A stretch of 64,000 bases of DNA from contig MKTB01000020.1 in the NCBI GenBank assembly GCA_001897525.1, positions 27,182-91,181 of the forward strand, given 5' to 3'. The translations under genes were made by a program, and so were the position numbers. The DNA is from Bacteroidetes bacterium 43-16 (lineage in GTDB: Bacteria > Bacteroidota > Bacteroidia > Chitinophagales > Chitinophagaceae). The first letter of the stretch is position 1. Each line of letters begins with the position of its first letter. Below, in pieces: positions 24,495 through 33,622 of the stretch. The notes below the pieces were generated by a model. The model was given only the letters and a program-made list of their open reading frames with translations. It did not search any database and was not told the DNA's origin.

Positions 24495-24513
24495 CAGCTA
24501 AACCGAGTAATCA

Positions 24514-25005
24514 ATGATCGTTAAATATGCATTTTTAATCCTGGCTTTTTTAACCGTTTTTTTTACGGGACCTGTTTTTGCGCAAGCGCCACAGCAGCCG
24601 CCACCATCCGGTTCCTCCAATTTTATGGATGAGGATCCTGATGAGACAGAAACGGTAAGAATTAAAAGAAAGGTGTCCAGCGTTACCAAAGGATACCGTA
24701 TCCAGATCTATAGCGGACCGGACCGGGAAGTAGCCAAGGCTACGAAGATCAGCTTTATGAAGCGTTTTCCTTCCATCCGTTCCTACATCAGCTATGAAGT
24801 ACCTTATTACAAGATAAAAGTTGGGGATTTTAAATCCCGCAGGGATGCCCATGAACTTTATCGTTATTTAAGCCAGACTTATACCTCGATGGTGGTGCCT
24901 TCCCTGATCAATAATAAAATTCCACCTAAAGTGCCGGGCACTTATAATAACCCGGATAGCCCCGACCAGGAAGCCAGTCCTTCCCCGGCCGATACCTCCA
25001 GATAA
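24514..25005 (+). CDS. Exported SPOR-domain protein
   Basis: The 163-residue protein has a signal peptide (MIVKYAFLILAFLTVFFTGPVFAQ), an acidic/Pro-rich linker (about 25-50) and a SPOR domain (about 58-130: KGYRIQIYSGPDR..., YYKIKVGDFKSRRDAHELYRYL). SPOR domains bind denuded peptidoglycan strands, often at division sites. The C-terminal tail is Pro/Ser-rich and disordered. The M20 hydrolase gene starts 14 bases downstream, so the two may be co-transcribed. Confidence 0.88.
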   Translation: MIVKYAFLILAFLTVFFTGPVFAQAPQQPPPSGSSNFMDEDPDETETVRIKRKVSSVTKGYRIQIYSGPDREVAKATKISFMKRFPSIRSYISYEVPYYKIKVGDFKSRRDAHELYRYLSQTYTSMVVPSLINNKIPPKVPGTYNNPDSPDQEASPSPADTSR

Positions 25006-25019
25006 ACTGAATTGACTTC

Positions 25020-26201
25020 ATGCGCGCGGAAATACAGACTCTTGCTCAATCCCTGCTGCCTAAACTGGTAGCCATCAGACAACATTTACACCGGCATCCC
25101 GAATTATCTTTCGAAGAGGTGCAAACGATGAATTATATTGCTGCGCAACTAGAGGAACTGGGCATACCTTATACACAGGGGGTGGCCGGGACTGGTATTG
25201 TAGCGCTTATTGAAGGGGCTGAAGCCGGAAAATGTATTGCACTGCGGGCAGATATGGATGCATTGCCGATCAAGGAGCAGAATGAAGTGCCTTATAAGAG
25301 CCGGAATGAAGGTGTCATGCATGCCTGCGGACATGATGTGCATACTACCTGTCTTCTGGGTGCAGCAGCAATCCTGTGGCAAAACAGGCAGGCACTTAAG
25401 GGTACCGTAAAACTTATTTTTCAACCTGGGGAAGAGCAAAGCCCCGGTGGGGCCAGTTTAATGATCAAAGCAGGAGTATTGCAAGATCCCGCACCTGAAG
25501 CTATTATAGGGCTGCACGTTTTTCCTGAATTACCTTCCGGTTACCTCGGCTTCAGAGGAGGGCAATATATGGCCAGTGCCGATGAACTGCATATTACGAT
25601 TGAGGGAAAAGGCGGCCATGCTGCCCTGCCCCAGAGCACGATCGATCCTATCGTGATCGCTGCTAATATTATTGTTCAGCTACAACAGATCGTTTCACGC
25701 CGCAGTCATCCACTTACGCCCACTGTATTGTCTTTTGGCCACATCAGCGGCGGACAGGTGACGAATGTGATCCCCGGAGCGGTAACGATCAAAGGTACGC
25801 TGCGCACTTTTGACGAGGAGTGGCGGCAAGAGGCGGTACGCCTGATACATGAAGTGGTTACGCATAATTGTGCTGCATGGGGCGCTACTGCGCATATCGA
25901 TATGCCTCCCGGCTATCCCTGCCTGTATAATGATGAGGCCCTGACCACTGCGATAGAGGGCTATGCCCGTGCTTACTTAGGCGATGAATACATTAAGCCC
26001 CTGGAAATGCGCATGACGGCTGAAGATTTCAGCTTTTACACGCAGGAAATACCGGGTTGCTTCTTCCGTTTAGGTACAAACAAGAACAACGAGGCATTCA
26101 CGATACCGGTACATCATCCTAATTTTGACATTGATGAGGATGCACTGGCCGTAGGTGCCGGAACGATGGCCTGGGCTGCGCTGAATTATCTAAAGGCCTG
26201 A
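25020..26201 (+). CDS. M20D-family metallopeptidase (N-acyl amino acid amidohydrolase)
   Basis: The 393-residue cytosolic zinc hydrolase removes acyl groups from amino acids (hippurate, N-acetyl-L-amino acid or IAA-conjugate type). Metal ligands and catalytic residues are visible: ADMDALP, MHACGHDVHT (Cys and His), FQPGEEQSPGG (general-base Glu), GLHVFPELPSG (His), and VHHPNFDIDEDAL (His). The lid/dimerisation domain occupies about 180-295. True substrate is not predictable. Its 3' end overlaps the convergent methyltransferase gene by 12 bases. Confidence 0.9.
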   Translation: MRAEIQTLAQSLLPKLVAIRQHLHRHPELSFEEVQTMNYIAAQLEELGIPYTQGVAGTGIVALIEGAEAGKCIALRADMDALPIKEQNEVPYKSRNEGVMHACGHDVHTTCLLGAAAILWQNRQALKGTVKLIFQPGEEQSPGGASLMIKAGVLQDPAPEAIIGLHVFPELPSGYLGFRGGQYMASADELHITIEGKGGHAALPQSTIDPIVIAANIIVQLQQIVSRRSHPLTPTVLSFGHISGGQVTNVIPGAVTIKGTLRTFDEEWRQEAVRLIHEVVTHNCAAWGATAHIDMPPGYPCLYNDEALTTAIEGYARAYLGDEYIKPLEMRMTAEDFSFYTQEIPGCFFRLGTNKNNEAFTIPVHHPNFDIDEDALAVGAGTMAWAALNYLKA

Positions 26202-26861
26202 TTTTTTCAATTTTAATACAGTAAACGCCCGGTCAACTTTTGTGCCGATCTTGCTGATGGCTACATCATTTTTGTGCCATTCTTCTGCTATGGAGAAATT
26301 GGCAGGTGTTAACAGTGCAGCTATTTTTTCAGTATCATATAAGGTGAAGCCGTATTGCACAAAGGGTAATTGCTGCATAAAGGAAGCCTGTGCAAAGGTG
26401 ATGAAGAGTTGACCCCCCGGTTTTAATACGCGCTCCATTTCCGACAAAAGTACTTGAGGCTGCTCCCAGAAGTAAATGGTATTGATGGTAAATATACCAT
26501 CAAACATCTCCTTTTCAAAAGGAATATGGATACCATCATAGCAGGAGAACCGGACCTTGCTGTGCGCAGCATCTTTGTGCATAGCTGCGGCCTGGTCGCA
26601 CATGGTTTGTGATATTTCCAGTCCCTGATAATTGCTTATAGAATATTGCTCCAGCAAAGATGGCAGGTGCTGTGCATTGCCGGGTCCCAGTTCCAGGACG
26701 CTTGCATTCGCAGGCAGTTGGAGCAGTTCCAGTGTTGCGGAGATCATGGCCTGGTTGCCGGTATTCATGTTGAGGCCGGTTGCAATACCCATTTCACCTT
26801 CGGGACATCTCAGTTGCGCGGCCAGGTTTTTCAATTGTTCTTCTGAAAACGGTTTTTCCAA
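26190..26861 (-). CDS. Class I SAM-dependent methyltransferase
   Basis: The 223-residue protein has a Rossmann-fold methyltransferase domain. Motif I is VLELGPGNAQHLP (about 64-76), the acidic residue after strand 2 is in YQGLEIS, FDGIFTINTIYFWE is motif IV, and ERVLKPGGQLFITF is motif VI. This is the UbiE/Methyltransf_11 type. The start is TTG at 26861 (MEKPFSEEQ). Substrate is unknown. It overlaps the converging amidohydrolase gene by 12 bases at the stop codons. Confidence 0.85.
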   Translation of the reverse strand: MEKPFSEEQLKNLAAQLRCPEGEMGIATGLNMNTGNQAMISATLELLQLPANASVLELGPGNAQHLPSLLEQYSISNYQGLEISQTMCDQAAAMHKDAAHSKVRFSCYDGIHIPFEKEMFDGIFTINTIYFWEQPQVLLSEMERVLKPGGQLFITFAQASFMQQLPFVQYGFTLYDTEKIAALLTPANFSIAEEWHKNDVAISKIGTKVDRAFTVLKLKKSGL

Positions 26862-27000
26862 ATTGTTACCTTTTTTAGTCTTGCAATGTACTTAAAGTTG
26901 CAGGGAAAGAATTGCGGAAAGTCCATATTTTTACAGTATCCGGACATATGTTTTGTTAAAAAAACGGGAAGTCAAGAAATCGTTAAATAAATTATTTCTA

Positions 27001-27049
27001 TTTGCCCGTGCGTTATTTATTCAATTACCTTTGTTGACATTTTTGTCAA
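27001..27049 (+). promoter_or_regulatory. Promoter and overlapping operator of the tetR-RND efflux operon
   Basis: A TTTG -33 element (27001-27004), a 21-base spacer and a perfect -7 box TACCTTTG (27026-27033) form a canonical Bacteroidota promoter. Immediately after it comes the palindrome TTGACA-TTTT-TGTCAA (27034-27049), covering the expected transcription start near 27040. The GTG start of tetR follows 8 bases later. A repressor bound there would block initiation; autorepression by the adjacent TetR protein is the simplest reading. Confidence 0.75.
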
Positions 27050-27056
27050 AAAATCT

Positions 27057-27665
27057 GTGAAAGACAATAAAACAGAAGAACTTATAAAGTCGTGTTCTAA
27101 AGACCTTTTTTTTAATAAAGGAAAATTGAATGCTTCTACGCAGGAGATCGCCGATAATGCCGGGGTAAAACGTACTTTGGTCAATTACTATTTTGGCTCC
27201 AAGCAAAAGCTTTTCGACCTGGTATTTGAAGAATTGAGGTTCACTTTTAAGTCACTCCTGCATAAAGCGGTGAGTGGTACGGCAAGTGTTTATGATAAAG
27301 TATCTGCCCTGATCCATTATTGTTCTGATTTTATTAAAAAGTATCCTCACTTCAATATATTTCTGATCAACGAAATTAATACGGTGGGTGTCAACAAGAC
27401 CGAAAGAATGAAAAAATATCATTTTCCTGAATTAAATATTTTTTTCAGGGAAATAGAAGCGGAAATGGAAGATGGAAAAATTCCTCAAATGAACCCTTTG
27501 AATTTTTACATTAATATTTTTGCTTTACTCTCCTATCCTATTATCATGCGTCCTTATTATGACCAGATATTTGAAGTCAGTAAAAAAGAGATGGATGAAC
27601 TATATGCCAGCAGGAAGGAGGTCATTTTAAAATTAATATTTCAACACACACAACAACAATCATAA
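27057..27665 (+). CDS. TetR/AcrR-family repressor of the efflux operon
   Basis: The 202-residue regulator starts at GTG (27057). The N-terminal HTH (about 8-55) reads DLFFNKGKLNASTQEIADNAGVKRTLVNYYFGSKQKLFDLVF, with the canonical G-LYYHF-K-like segment as NYYFGSKQKL. The C-terminal ligand-binding domain (60-202) is all-helical. It is the first gene before adaptor, pump and channel genes, only 11 bases from the next, and carries a palindromic site at its own promoter. It probably represses the operon until an efflux substrate binds. Confidence 0.92.
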   Translation: MKDNKTEELIKSCSKDLFFNKGKLNASTQEIADNAGVKRTLVNYYFGSKQKLFDLVFEELRFTFKSLLHKAVSGTASVYDKVSALIHYCSDFIKKYPHFNIFLINEINTVGVNKTERMKKYHFPELNIFFREIEAEMEDGKIPQMNPLNFYINIFALLSYPIIMRPYYDQIFEVSKKEMDELYASRKEVILKLIFQHTQQQS

Positions 27666-27676
27666 ATATTTTCTAA

Positions 27677-28861
27677 ATGAGTTTAGATAAACTAGTTAGG
27701 GGCGGCTTAATCATTTCTGGCTTAATAGGCAGTACGGCCTTTTTTGTTGCCTGTAAGGGCGATAATGCAGCTAAGGAAGCCCAGGCCAAGGCCAACCAGG
27801 TAAAGCCTTATAATGTCATCAGCCTGGAAAGGCAATCGGTAACCTTATTTGCAGACTACCCGGCTACATTACAGGGTATCCGCGATATTGATATACGCCC
27901 GAAGATAGATGGCTATATCGAGAAAGTATTTGTTGACGAAGGACAGTCTGTAAGTGCAGGCCAGGTCCTGTTTACGATCAATAACCCGCAGTATGCGCAG
28001 GACGTAAATAATACCCGTGCGGCCATTGCCAGTGCAGAAGCTGCTGTGGCTACTGCCCGCTTGCAGGTAAAGAAGACCAAGCCGCTGGTGGACCAGGACA
28101 TCATCAGTCCTTATGAATATGAAAGTGCGGAATTGAATTTAAAGGCAAAGGAAGCTGCACTGACACAGGCCAGGGCGGTGTATAACAATTCTAAGATCAA
28201 CCAGGGATACACTACAGTGACCAGCCCGGTAAGCGGCCTGGTAGGCACTATCCCCTATCGTATCGGGAGTTATGTAAATGCCTCAGCTTTGCCGCTGACT
28301 ACGGTATCTGATATCTCCAGGGTCTATGCTTATTTTTCTATGAATGAAAAACAGCAACTGTCTTTTTACATCAATACACCGGGCGCTACGGTAGAGCAAA
28401 AATTGAAACAGATGCCTGCAGTAAGTCTTCTGTTATCCAATACAGAGGAATACCCTGCGAAAGGTAAGCTGGAATCTATCAGCGGACAGGCCAATACGCA
28501 GACCGGGTCTTATAATGTACGGGCGACTTTCCCTAATGACCAGCGTTTATTACGCTCCGGGAGCAGTGCGGTGGTGCGTATCCCTACTTATGTGGACAAA
28601 GCCATCATCATACCTCAGAAAGCTACTACGGAACTCCAGGATAAGCGCCTGGCCTACATCGTAGCAGACAGTAACAAGGTGAAGGCGGTGCCGATAAAAG
28701 TAAGAGAAGTGCCGGGCGGCAAGTTCTTTGTAGTGGATGAGGGCCTTAAAGAAAGTGATCAGCTGATCGTTGAAGGGGTGGGTTTGCTGACAGAAGGTAC
28801 GGTGATCAAGCCTACACTGATCCCTGCAGACAGCGCATTGAAAGCATTTGACAAGAAATAA
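27677..28861 (+). CDS. RND efflux periplasmic adaptor (membrane fusion) lipoprotein
   Basis: The 394-residue AcrA/MexA-like adaptor has lipoprotein signal FFVAC (Cys26). It shows the barrel-sandwich hybrid segments around a helical hairpin: DIRPKIDGYIEKVFVDEGQSVSAGQVLF (about 74-101) and YTTVTSPVSGLVGTIPYRIGSYV (about 177-199). The intervening coiled-coil hairpin (about 112-165) is Ala/Glu/Lys-rich. The beta-barrel and membrane-proximal domains complete the C-terminus. It joins the inner-membrane pump to the outer-membrane channel. It lies 28 bases before the pump gene. Confidence 0.94.
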   Translation: MSLDKLVRGGLIISGLIGSTAFFVACKGDNAAKEAQAKANQVKPYNVISLERQSVTLFADYPATLQGIRDIDIRPKIDGYIEKVFVDEGQSVSAGQVLFTINNPQYAQDVNNTRAAIASAEAAVATARLQVKKTKPLVDQDIISPYEYESAELNLKAKEAALTQARAVYNNSKINQGYTTVTSPVSGLVGTIPYRIGSYVNASALPLTTVSDISRVYAYFSMNEKQQLSFYINTPGATVEQKLKQMPAVSLLLSNTEEYPAKGKLESISGQANTQTGSYNVRATFPNDQRLLRSGSSAVVRIPTYVDKAIIIPQKATTELQDKRLAYIVADSNKVKAVPIKVREVPGGKFFVVDEGLKESDQLIVEGVGLLTEGTVIKPTLIPADSALKAFDKK

Positions 28862-28889
28862 GATTATAGGATCTCTTTAATTCCACAAC

Positions 28890-31800
28890 ATGTTTAAGAA
28901 ATTTATTGAACGTCCTGTATTGTCTACAGTGATTTCAATTATCATAGTGATATTGGGTATTTTGGGTTTAGTGACCTTGCCCGTATCACAATACCCGGAG
29001 ATTGCACCTCCGACCGTAAGTGTGCAGGCCAGCTACCAGGGTGCCAGTGCAGAGGTGGTGTTGAATAGTGTGGTGATCCCGCTGGAAGAGCAGATCAATG
29101 GTGTTGAGGACATGACTTACATGACTTCAACGGCAGGTAACGATGGTACTGCCAATATTAATATTTATTTCAAATTAGGGACTAATCCCGATCTGGCTGC
29201 GGTGAATGTACAGAACCGTGTGGCCCGTGCCACCAGCCTGCTGCCGCAGGAGGTTACGCGTGCGGGTGTGACCACGGCAAAGCGCCAGAGCAGTAATGTA
29301 ATGATCTTTGCTTTGACGAGTACTAATCCTGCTTATGATCAGTCCTTTTTACAAAACTATCTTAACATCAACATCCTGCCTCAGCTCAAAAGGGTAAATG
29401 GCGTGGGTGAAGCGATGGTATTCGGTTCTAAAGACTATTCTATGCGTATCTGGCTGAAGCCGGACGTGATGGCGAGTTATGGCCTGGTACCTTCTGATGT
29501 GAATGTGGCCCTGGCAGAGCAGAATATTGAAGCGGCCCCGGGCCAGTTGGGGGAGAATGCAGACCAGTCGTTCCAGTACACCTTAAAGTATAAAGGAAGG
29601 CTGCAGGACGAGCAGGAGTTCAGCGATATCGTGGTGAAAACTACGGAGGACGGACAGATCCTGCGTTTAAAGGACATTGCCCGTATAGAACTGGGTACGC
29701 AGGCTTATAACGGTAGTTCTTATACCAATGGCTTCCCGAGTTCGGGTGTGGCTATTTCCCAGACTTCAGGTTCTAATGCCCAGGAGGTGATCAACGGATC
29801 CTTGGCGGTACTGGACAAGGCTTCCAAGAACTTCCCGGAAGGGGTCAGTTATTTTACGATCACCAATGCCAATGACTTCCTGGATGCTTCTATCACTAAA
29901 GTAATTCACACTTTGATTGAAGCCTTTATCCTGGTATTTATCGTGGTGTTTGTATTCCTGCAAGACTGGCGTTCTACGCTCATCCCGGCTATTTCGGTAC
30001 CGGTGGCTATTGTAGGTACTTTCTTTTTCTTGCAGCTATTTGGTTTTACGATCAACCTCTTAACCTTATTTGCCCTTGTACTGGCGGTGGGTATCGTGGT
30101 GGATGATGCCATTGTGGTGGTCGAGGCCGTCCATGCTAAAATGGAAGGCGGAGAGCGCAATCCGCGTAAAGCATCGATCAGTGCCATGAGTGAGATCAGC
30201 AGTGCGATCATCAGTATTACGCTTGTTATGTCTGCGGTATTTATCCCGGTGAGTTTCATCCAGGGATCTGCAGGGGTATTCTATAAGCAATTTGGGCTTA
30301 CACTGGCGGTATCTATTATCTTGTCTGCGGTAAATGCCTTAACGCTCAGCCCGGCATTATGTGCCATTATCCTGAAGCCGCATGAGCATCATGATGAGGG
30401 CAAGAAGAAAAATGTTCTGAAAAGATTTTTCAGTGCTTTTAATACTGCTTTTGAGGTCACAACGAATAAGTATAAGAAAGCGGTAGGCTTTTTCATCAAT
30501 AAGAAATGGCTGGCGATACTGGGTATTTTGCTGTTCACCGGCCTCTTTGCTTACCTGATGAACACTACGCCTAAAGCCTTTGTTCCGAATGAGGATATGG
30601 GATCGATCACCACAGATGTGCGCTTGCCGGAAGGTAGTTCTGTAGAGCGTACAGAGGAGGTGCTGAAGCAGATCCAGAGTTCATTGGAAGGTATGCCGGA
30701 GATAGAGCGTGTATTACGTATTTCCGGAAGGAGTATGATCAGTGGTTCGGGTAGTAACTTTGGTATGGTCATCATCAGGCTGAAGCCCTGGGATCAGCGC
30801 CCGGGTAAAAACAGTAGCTCGCAAATGCTGATCAAGCAATTGTTTGGCAAAACGGCCAATATCAAAGATGCAAAAGTAGTCTTCTTTGCACCGCCTACAA
30901 TCCAGGGTTTTGGTATGAGTGGTGGTTTTGAATTCCAGTTGCAGGATCAGCTGGGTGCAGGCCTGGAAAAACTGAATGCGGTGAATACTGATTTCCTGGC
31001 TAAGCTGAACCAAAGGCCGGAAATACAGTTTGCCCAGACTTCATTCAGTCCTACTTTCCCGCAATACCGCATGGATATTGATGTGGCTGCGGCCAAAAAA
31101 GCCGGGATCACGGTAAATGATATCATGTCTACCATGCAGGGTTATTATGGTGGTGTGTATGCCTCTAACTTTAATAAATTCGGTAAGCAATACCGCGTGA
31201 TGTACCAGGCAGAGCCTGAGTTCAGGGCAGATCTTGCCAGCCTGAATAATATTATGGTACGTAACAAAGCAGGCCAGATGGCACCGGTAACCCAGTACAT
31301 TACTATGGAAAAGGTGTTTGGTCCGCAAACGATCAACCGGTTCAACTTGTTTACTTCCATCAATATTAACGGATCGCCTAACCCGGGCTTCAGTTCGGGT
31401 GATGCGTTGAGGGCGGTAGAAGAAGTGGCCAAAGAGTCTTTGCCTGTAGGTTTTGGTTATGAATATTCTGGTATGACCAGGGAGGAGCAAAGCAGCGGCG
31501 GACAGACGATTTATATCTTTGTATTGTGTCTCATCTTCGTGTACTTCTTACTGGCGGCTCAATATGAAAGCTATATGTTACCTTTCGCGGTATTATTGTC
31601 TTTACCGATGGGTCTTGCAGGTACCTTCATTTTTGCTACGTTCCTTGATGTAAGTAATAATATTTATTTACAGATCACGCTCATCATGCTGATCGGTTTG
31701 CTGGCTAAGAATGCGATCCTGATCGTGGAATATGCGGTAGAAAGAAGGAAGCATGGTATGGGACTGGTAGAAGCGGCTATCTCGGGTGCTACGGCACGTC

Positions 31801-32048
31801 TGCGCCCTATCCTGATGACTTCGTTTGCCTTTATCTTAGGCTTGTTGCCATTGAGTGTTTCTAAAGGTGCCGGTGCGATCGGTAACTCTTCGATTGGTAT
31901 CGGTGCGATCGGCGGTATGTTGATCGGTACGATCCTGGGTGTATTTGTGATCCCGGTATTGTTCGTGATCTTCCAGTACCTGCAGGAGAAAATAACGGTG
32001 AAACGGCAGAACAGAGACGAAGCCTACGATTCCTTACCATCTGCTTAA
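28890..32048 (+). CDS. RND multidrug efflux permease (HAE1/AcrB-like)
   Basis: The 1052-residue proton-driven inner-membrane pump has the full RND layout: TM1 near the N-terminus (FIERPVLSTVISIIIVILG), two large periplasmic loops, and 12 membrane helices. Proton-relay residues are intact: the Asp pair in VGIVVDDAIVVVE in helix 4, and Lys in IGLLAKNAILIVEYA in helix 10. The YSGMTREEQSSG segment precedes TM8 as in AcrB. This is the drug-exporting (HAE1) type; heavy-metal CusA-like signatures are absent. The substrate is probably hydrophobic compounds or antibiotics. Confidence 0.96.
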   Translation: MFKKFIERPVLSTVISIIIVILGILGLVTLPVSQYPEIAPPTVSVQASYQGASAEVVLNSVVIPLEEQINGVEDMTYMTSTAGNDGTANINIYFKLGTNPDLAAVNVQNRVARATSLLPQEVTRAGVTTAKRQSSNVMIFALTSTNPAYDQSFLQNYLNINILPQLKRVNGVGEAMVFGSKDYSMRIWLKPDVMASYGLVPSDVNVALAEQNIEAAPGQLGENADQSFQYTLKYKGRLQDEQEFSDIVVKTTEDGQILRLKDIARIELGTQAYNGSSYTNGFPSSGVAISQTSGSNAQEVINGSLAVLDKASKNFPEGVSYFTITNANDFLDASITKVIHTLIEAFILVFIVVFVFLQDWRSTLIPAISVPVAIVGTFFFLQLFGFTINLLTLFALVLAVGIVVDDAIVVVEAVHAKMEGGERNPRKASISAMSEISSAIISITLVMSAVFIPVSFIQGSAGVFYKQFGLTLAVSIILSAVNALTLSPALCAIILKPHEHHDEGKKKNVLKRFFSAFNTAFEVTTNKYKKAVGFFINKKWLAILGILLFTGLFAYLMNTTPKAFVPNEDMGSITTDVRLPEGSSVERTEEVLKQIQSSLEGMPEIERVLRISGRSMISGSGSNFGMVIIRLKPWDQRPGKNSSSQMLIKQLFGKTANIKDAKVVFFAPPTIQGFGMSGGFEFQLQDQLGAGLEKLNAVNTDFLAKLNQRPEIQFAQTSFSPTFPQYRMDIDVAAAKKAGITVNDIMSTMQGYYGGVYASNFNKFGKQYRVMYQAEPEFRADLASLNNIMVRNKAGQMAPVTQYITMEKVFGPQTINRFNLFTSININGSPNPGFSSGDALRAVEEVAKESLPVGFGYEYSGMTREEQSSGGQTIYIFVLCLIFVYFLLAAQYESYMLPFAVLLSLPMGLAGTFIFATFLDVSNNIYLQITLIMLIGLLAKNAILIVEYAVERRKHGMGLVEAAISGATARLRPILMTSFAFILGLLPLSVSKGAGAIGNSSIGIGAIGGMLIGTILGVFVIPVLFVIFQYLQEKITVKRQNRDEAYDSLPSA

Positions 32049-32076
32049 TTTATAGCCTGTAAAAGCTTTAACAACA

Positions 32077-33504
32077 ATGAGATTCAATCAATCCTATAAA
32101 ATTGCCGGCATTTTAGCCATTCCTATACTCTTAAGCTCCTGTGGTGTTGTCACTAAAAAATATCAGCGGGCCCCTGTGGCGCAACATATCCAGGATAGTC
32201 TTTACCGGGATGCGTACACCACAGATACGACTTCCCTGGCACAGCTGAGCTGGAAAGAGGTCTTTAAAGATCCGAAGCTTCAATATCTTATTGAAGAGGC
32301 TTTTGCCAATAACTATGATTTTAAAAATACGATCCTGCAGATAGCCCAGGCAGAGGCGGTGTACCGTCAAAGTAAACTGGCCTTCTACCCTACCTTAAGC
32401 TTTACGCCGCAGGTGACGTATAACCATGCTTCTGCAGAGGCGCTGAACTTCCCGTCTAATGTAAGTATCCGCTTGAATACGACTACGGTGCAACTGGGTT
32501 TCGGTACGAACTGGGAGCTGGATGTATGGGGCAAGCTGGCGAGTGCCAAACGCGGTGCACAGGCTTCCTGGTACCAGACAGAGGCTTCTAAGAAAGCGGT
32601 ACAGACGGCTTTGGTCTCCGGTATTGCCAATGCTTATTATACTTTGATGGCGCTGGACCAGCAACTGGAGATCACTTACCAGACCATTACTTTAAGAGAG
32701 AAGTCGCTGACTACGATCAAGGCCCTGAAAGCGGCTGCTGTACTTACGGGTGCTGCAGTGGTGCAGGCCGAAGCGAATCTTTATGCGGCCGAGGTTTCTG
32801 TTCCGGACCTGAAAAGGAGTATCCGCGAGCTGGAAAACAGCCTGAGTAATATGACCGGGAAACCGGGCCATAGTATCCAAAGGGCCAGCCTGTCTGAATA
32901 TATGATCCAGACTCCTTTAACTACGGGTGTCCCGGTGCAACTGCTGCAGAACCGTCCTGATGTGATGGCTGCAGAAATGGGTTATCGCAGGGCTTTTGAG
33001 AATACGAATGTAGCCAAGGCTCAGTTCTACCCTACGATTGCTTTAACCTCCGGTGGTATCGGTATCAGTGCTTTGACGCATAAGAACCTGTTTGCCGGCA
33101 CTTCCGCGATTTTCTATAACCTGGTAGGCGGTATCACGCAGCCTATCTTTAACCGGGGTGCCATCAGGACCAATTATAAGGTTTCTAAACTCCAGCAGGA
33201 GCAGGCCCTCAATATTTTCCAGCAGGCGATCCTTGCTGCCGGGCAGGAGGTAAGTAATGCATTATATGCCTATGAAACCAGCCTGGACAAGCAGACGACC
33301 CGCGCCAAGCAAATCGCGGCTTTAGAAAAAGCAGTTAATTTCAATATGCAATTGCTTGAATATACCAGCACGACAAACTATACAGATGTATTGACCTCAG
33401 AGCAAAGCCTGCTGACGGCAAAGCTTGCGGGTGTGAGTGACCTGCTGCAGCAAAATACAGCTATCATCGAACTGTACCGCGCATTGGGCGGAGGCTGGAA
33501 GTAA
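32077..33504 (+). CDS. TolC/NodT-type outer membrane efflux channel lipoprotein
   Basis: The 475-residue outer-membrane factor has lipobox LSSC (Cys22). It contains two duplicated OEP halves: about 60-265 with WKEVFKDPKLQYLIEEAFANNYDF and GTNWELDVWGKL, and about 275-465 with VPVQLLQNRPDVMAAEMGYRRAF and PIFNRGAIRTNY. The NRPDV motif is diagnostic for NodT-type channels. It is the last gene of the tetR-adaptor-pump-channel operon and is followed by a strong terminator. Confidence 0.94.
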   Translation: MRFNQSYKIAGILAIPILLSSCGVVTKKYQRAPVAQHIQDSLYRDAYTTDTTSLAQLSWKEVFKDPKLQYLIEEAFANNYDFKNTILQIAQAEAVYRQSKLAFYPTLSFTPQVTYNHASAEALNFPSNVSIRLNTTTVQLGFGTNWELDVWGKLASAKRGAQASWYQTEASKKAVQTALVSGIANAYYTLMALDQQLEITYQTITLREKSLTTIKALKAAAVLTGAAVVQAEANLYAAEVSVPDLKRSIRELENSLSNMTGKPGHSIQRASLSEYMIQTPLTTGVPVQLLQNRPDVMAAEMGYRRAFENTNVAKAQFYPTIALTSGGIGISALTHKNLFAGTSAIFYNLVGGITQPIFNRGAIRTNYKVSKLQQEQALNIFQQAILAAGQEVSNALYAYETSLDKQTTRAKQIAALEKAVNFNMQLLEYTSTTNYTDVLTSEQSLLTAKLAGVSDLLQQNTAIIELYRALGGGWK

Positions 33505-33532
33505 AATTTTGCCGGAGTACTATTAATGATGT

Positions 33533-33570
33533 AAAAAGTCGCCTGTAAATAATTACAGGCGACTTTTTGT
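33533..33570 (+). terminator. Intrinsic terminator of the efflux operon
   Basis: A perfect 16-bp stem (AAAAAGTCGCCTGTAA, 33533-33548, against 33553-33568) with an ATAA loop and a T5 run lies 29 bases after the channel gene. Its left A5 run makes it usable by the converging gene as well. Confidence 0.92.
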
Positions 33571-33622
33571 TATTTATTTGGTCTTTTACCTTAAAGGCTC
33601 AAAATGATTAATAATAGAACAT

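Noticed and set aside
26190..26201. Overlap of amidohydrolase and methyltransferase as a fusion or frameshift
   Set aside because: The genes are on opposite strands and each ends normally; a short convergent overlap is ordinary.
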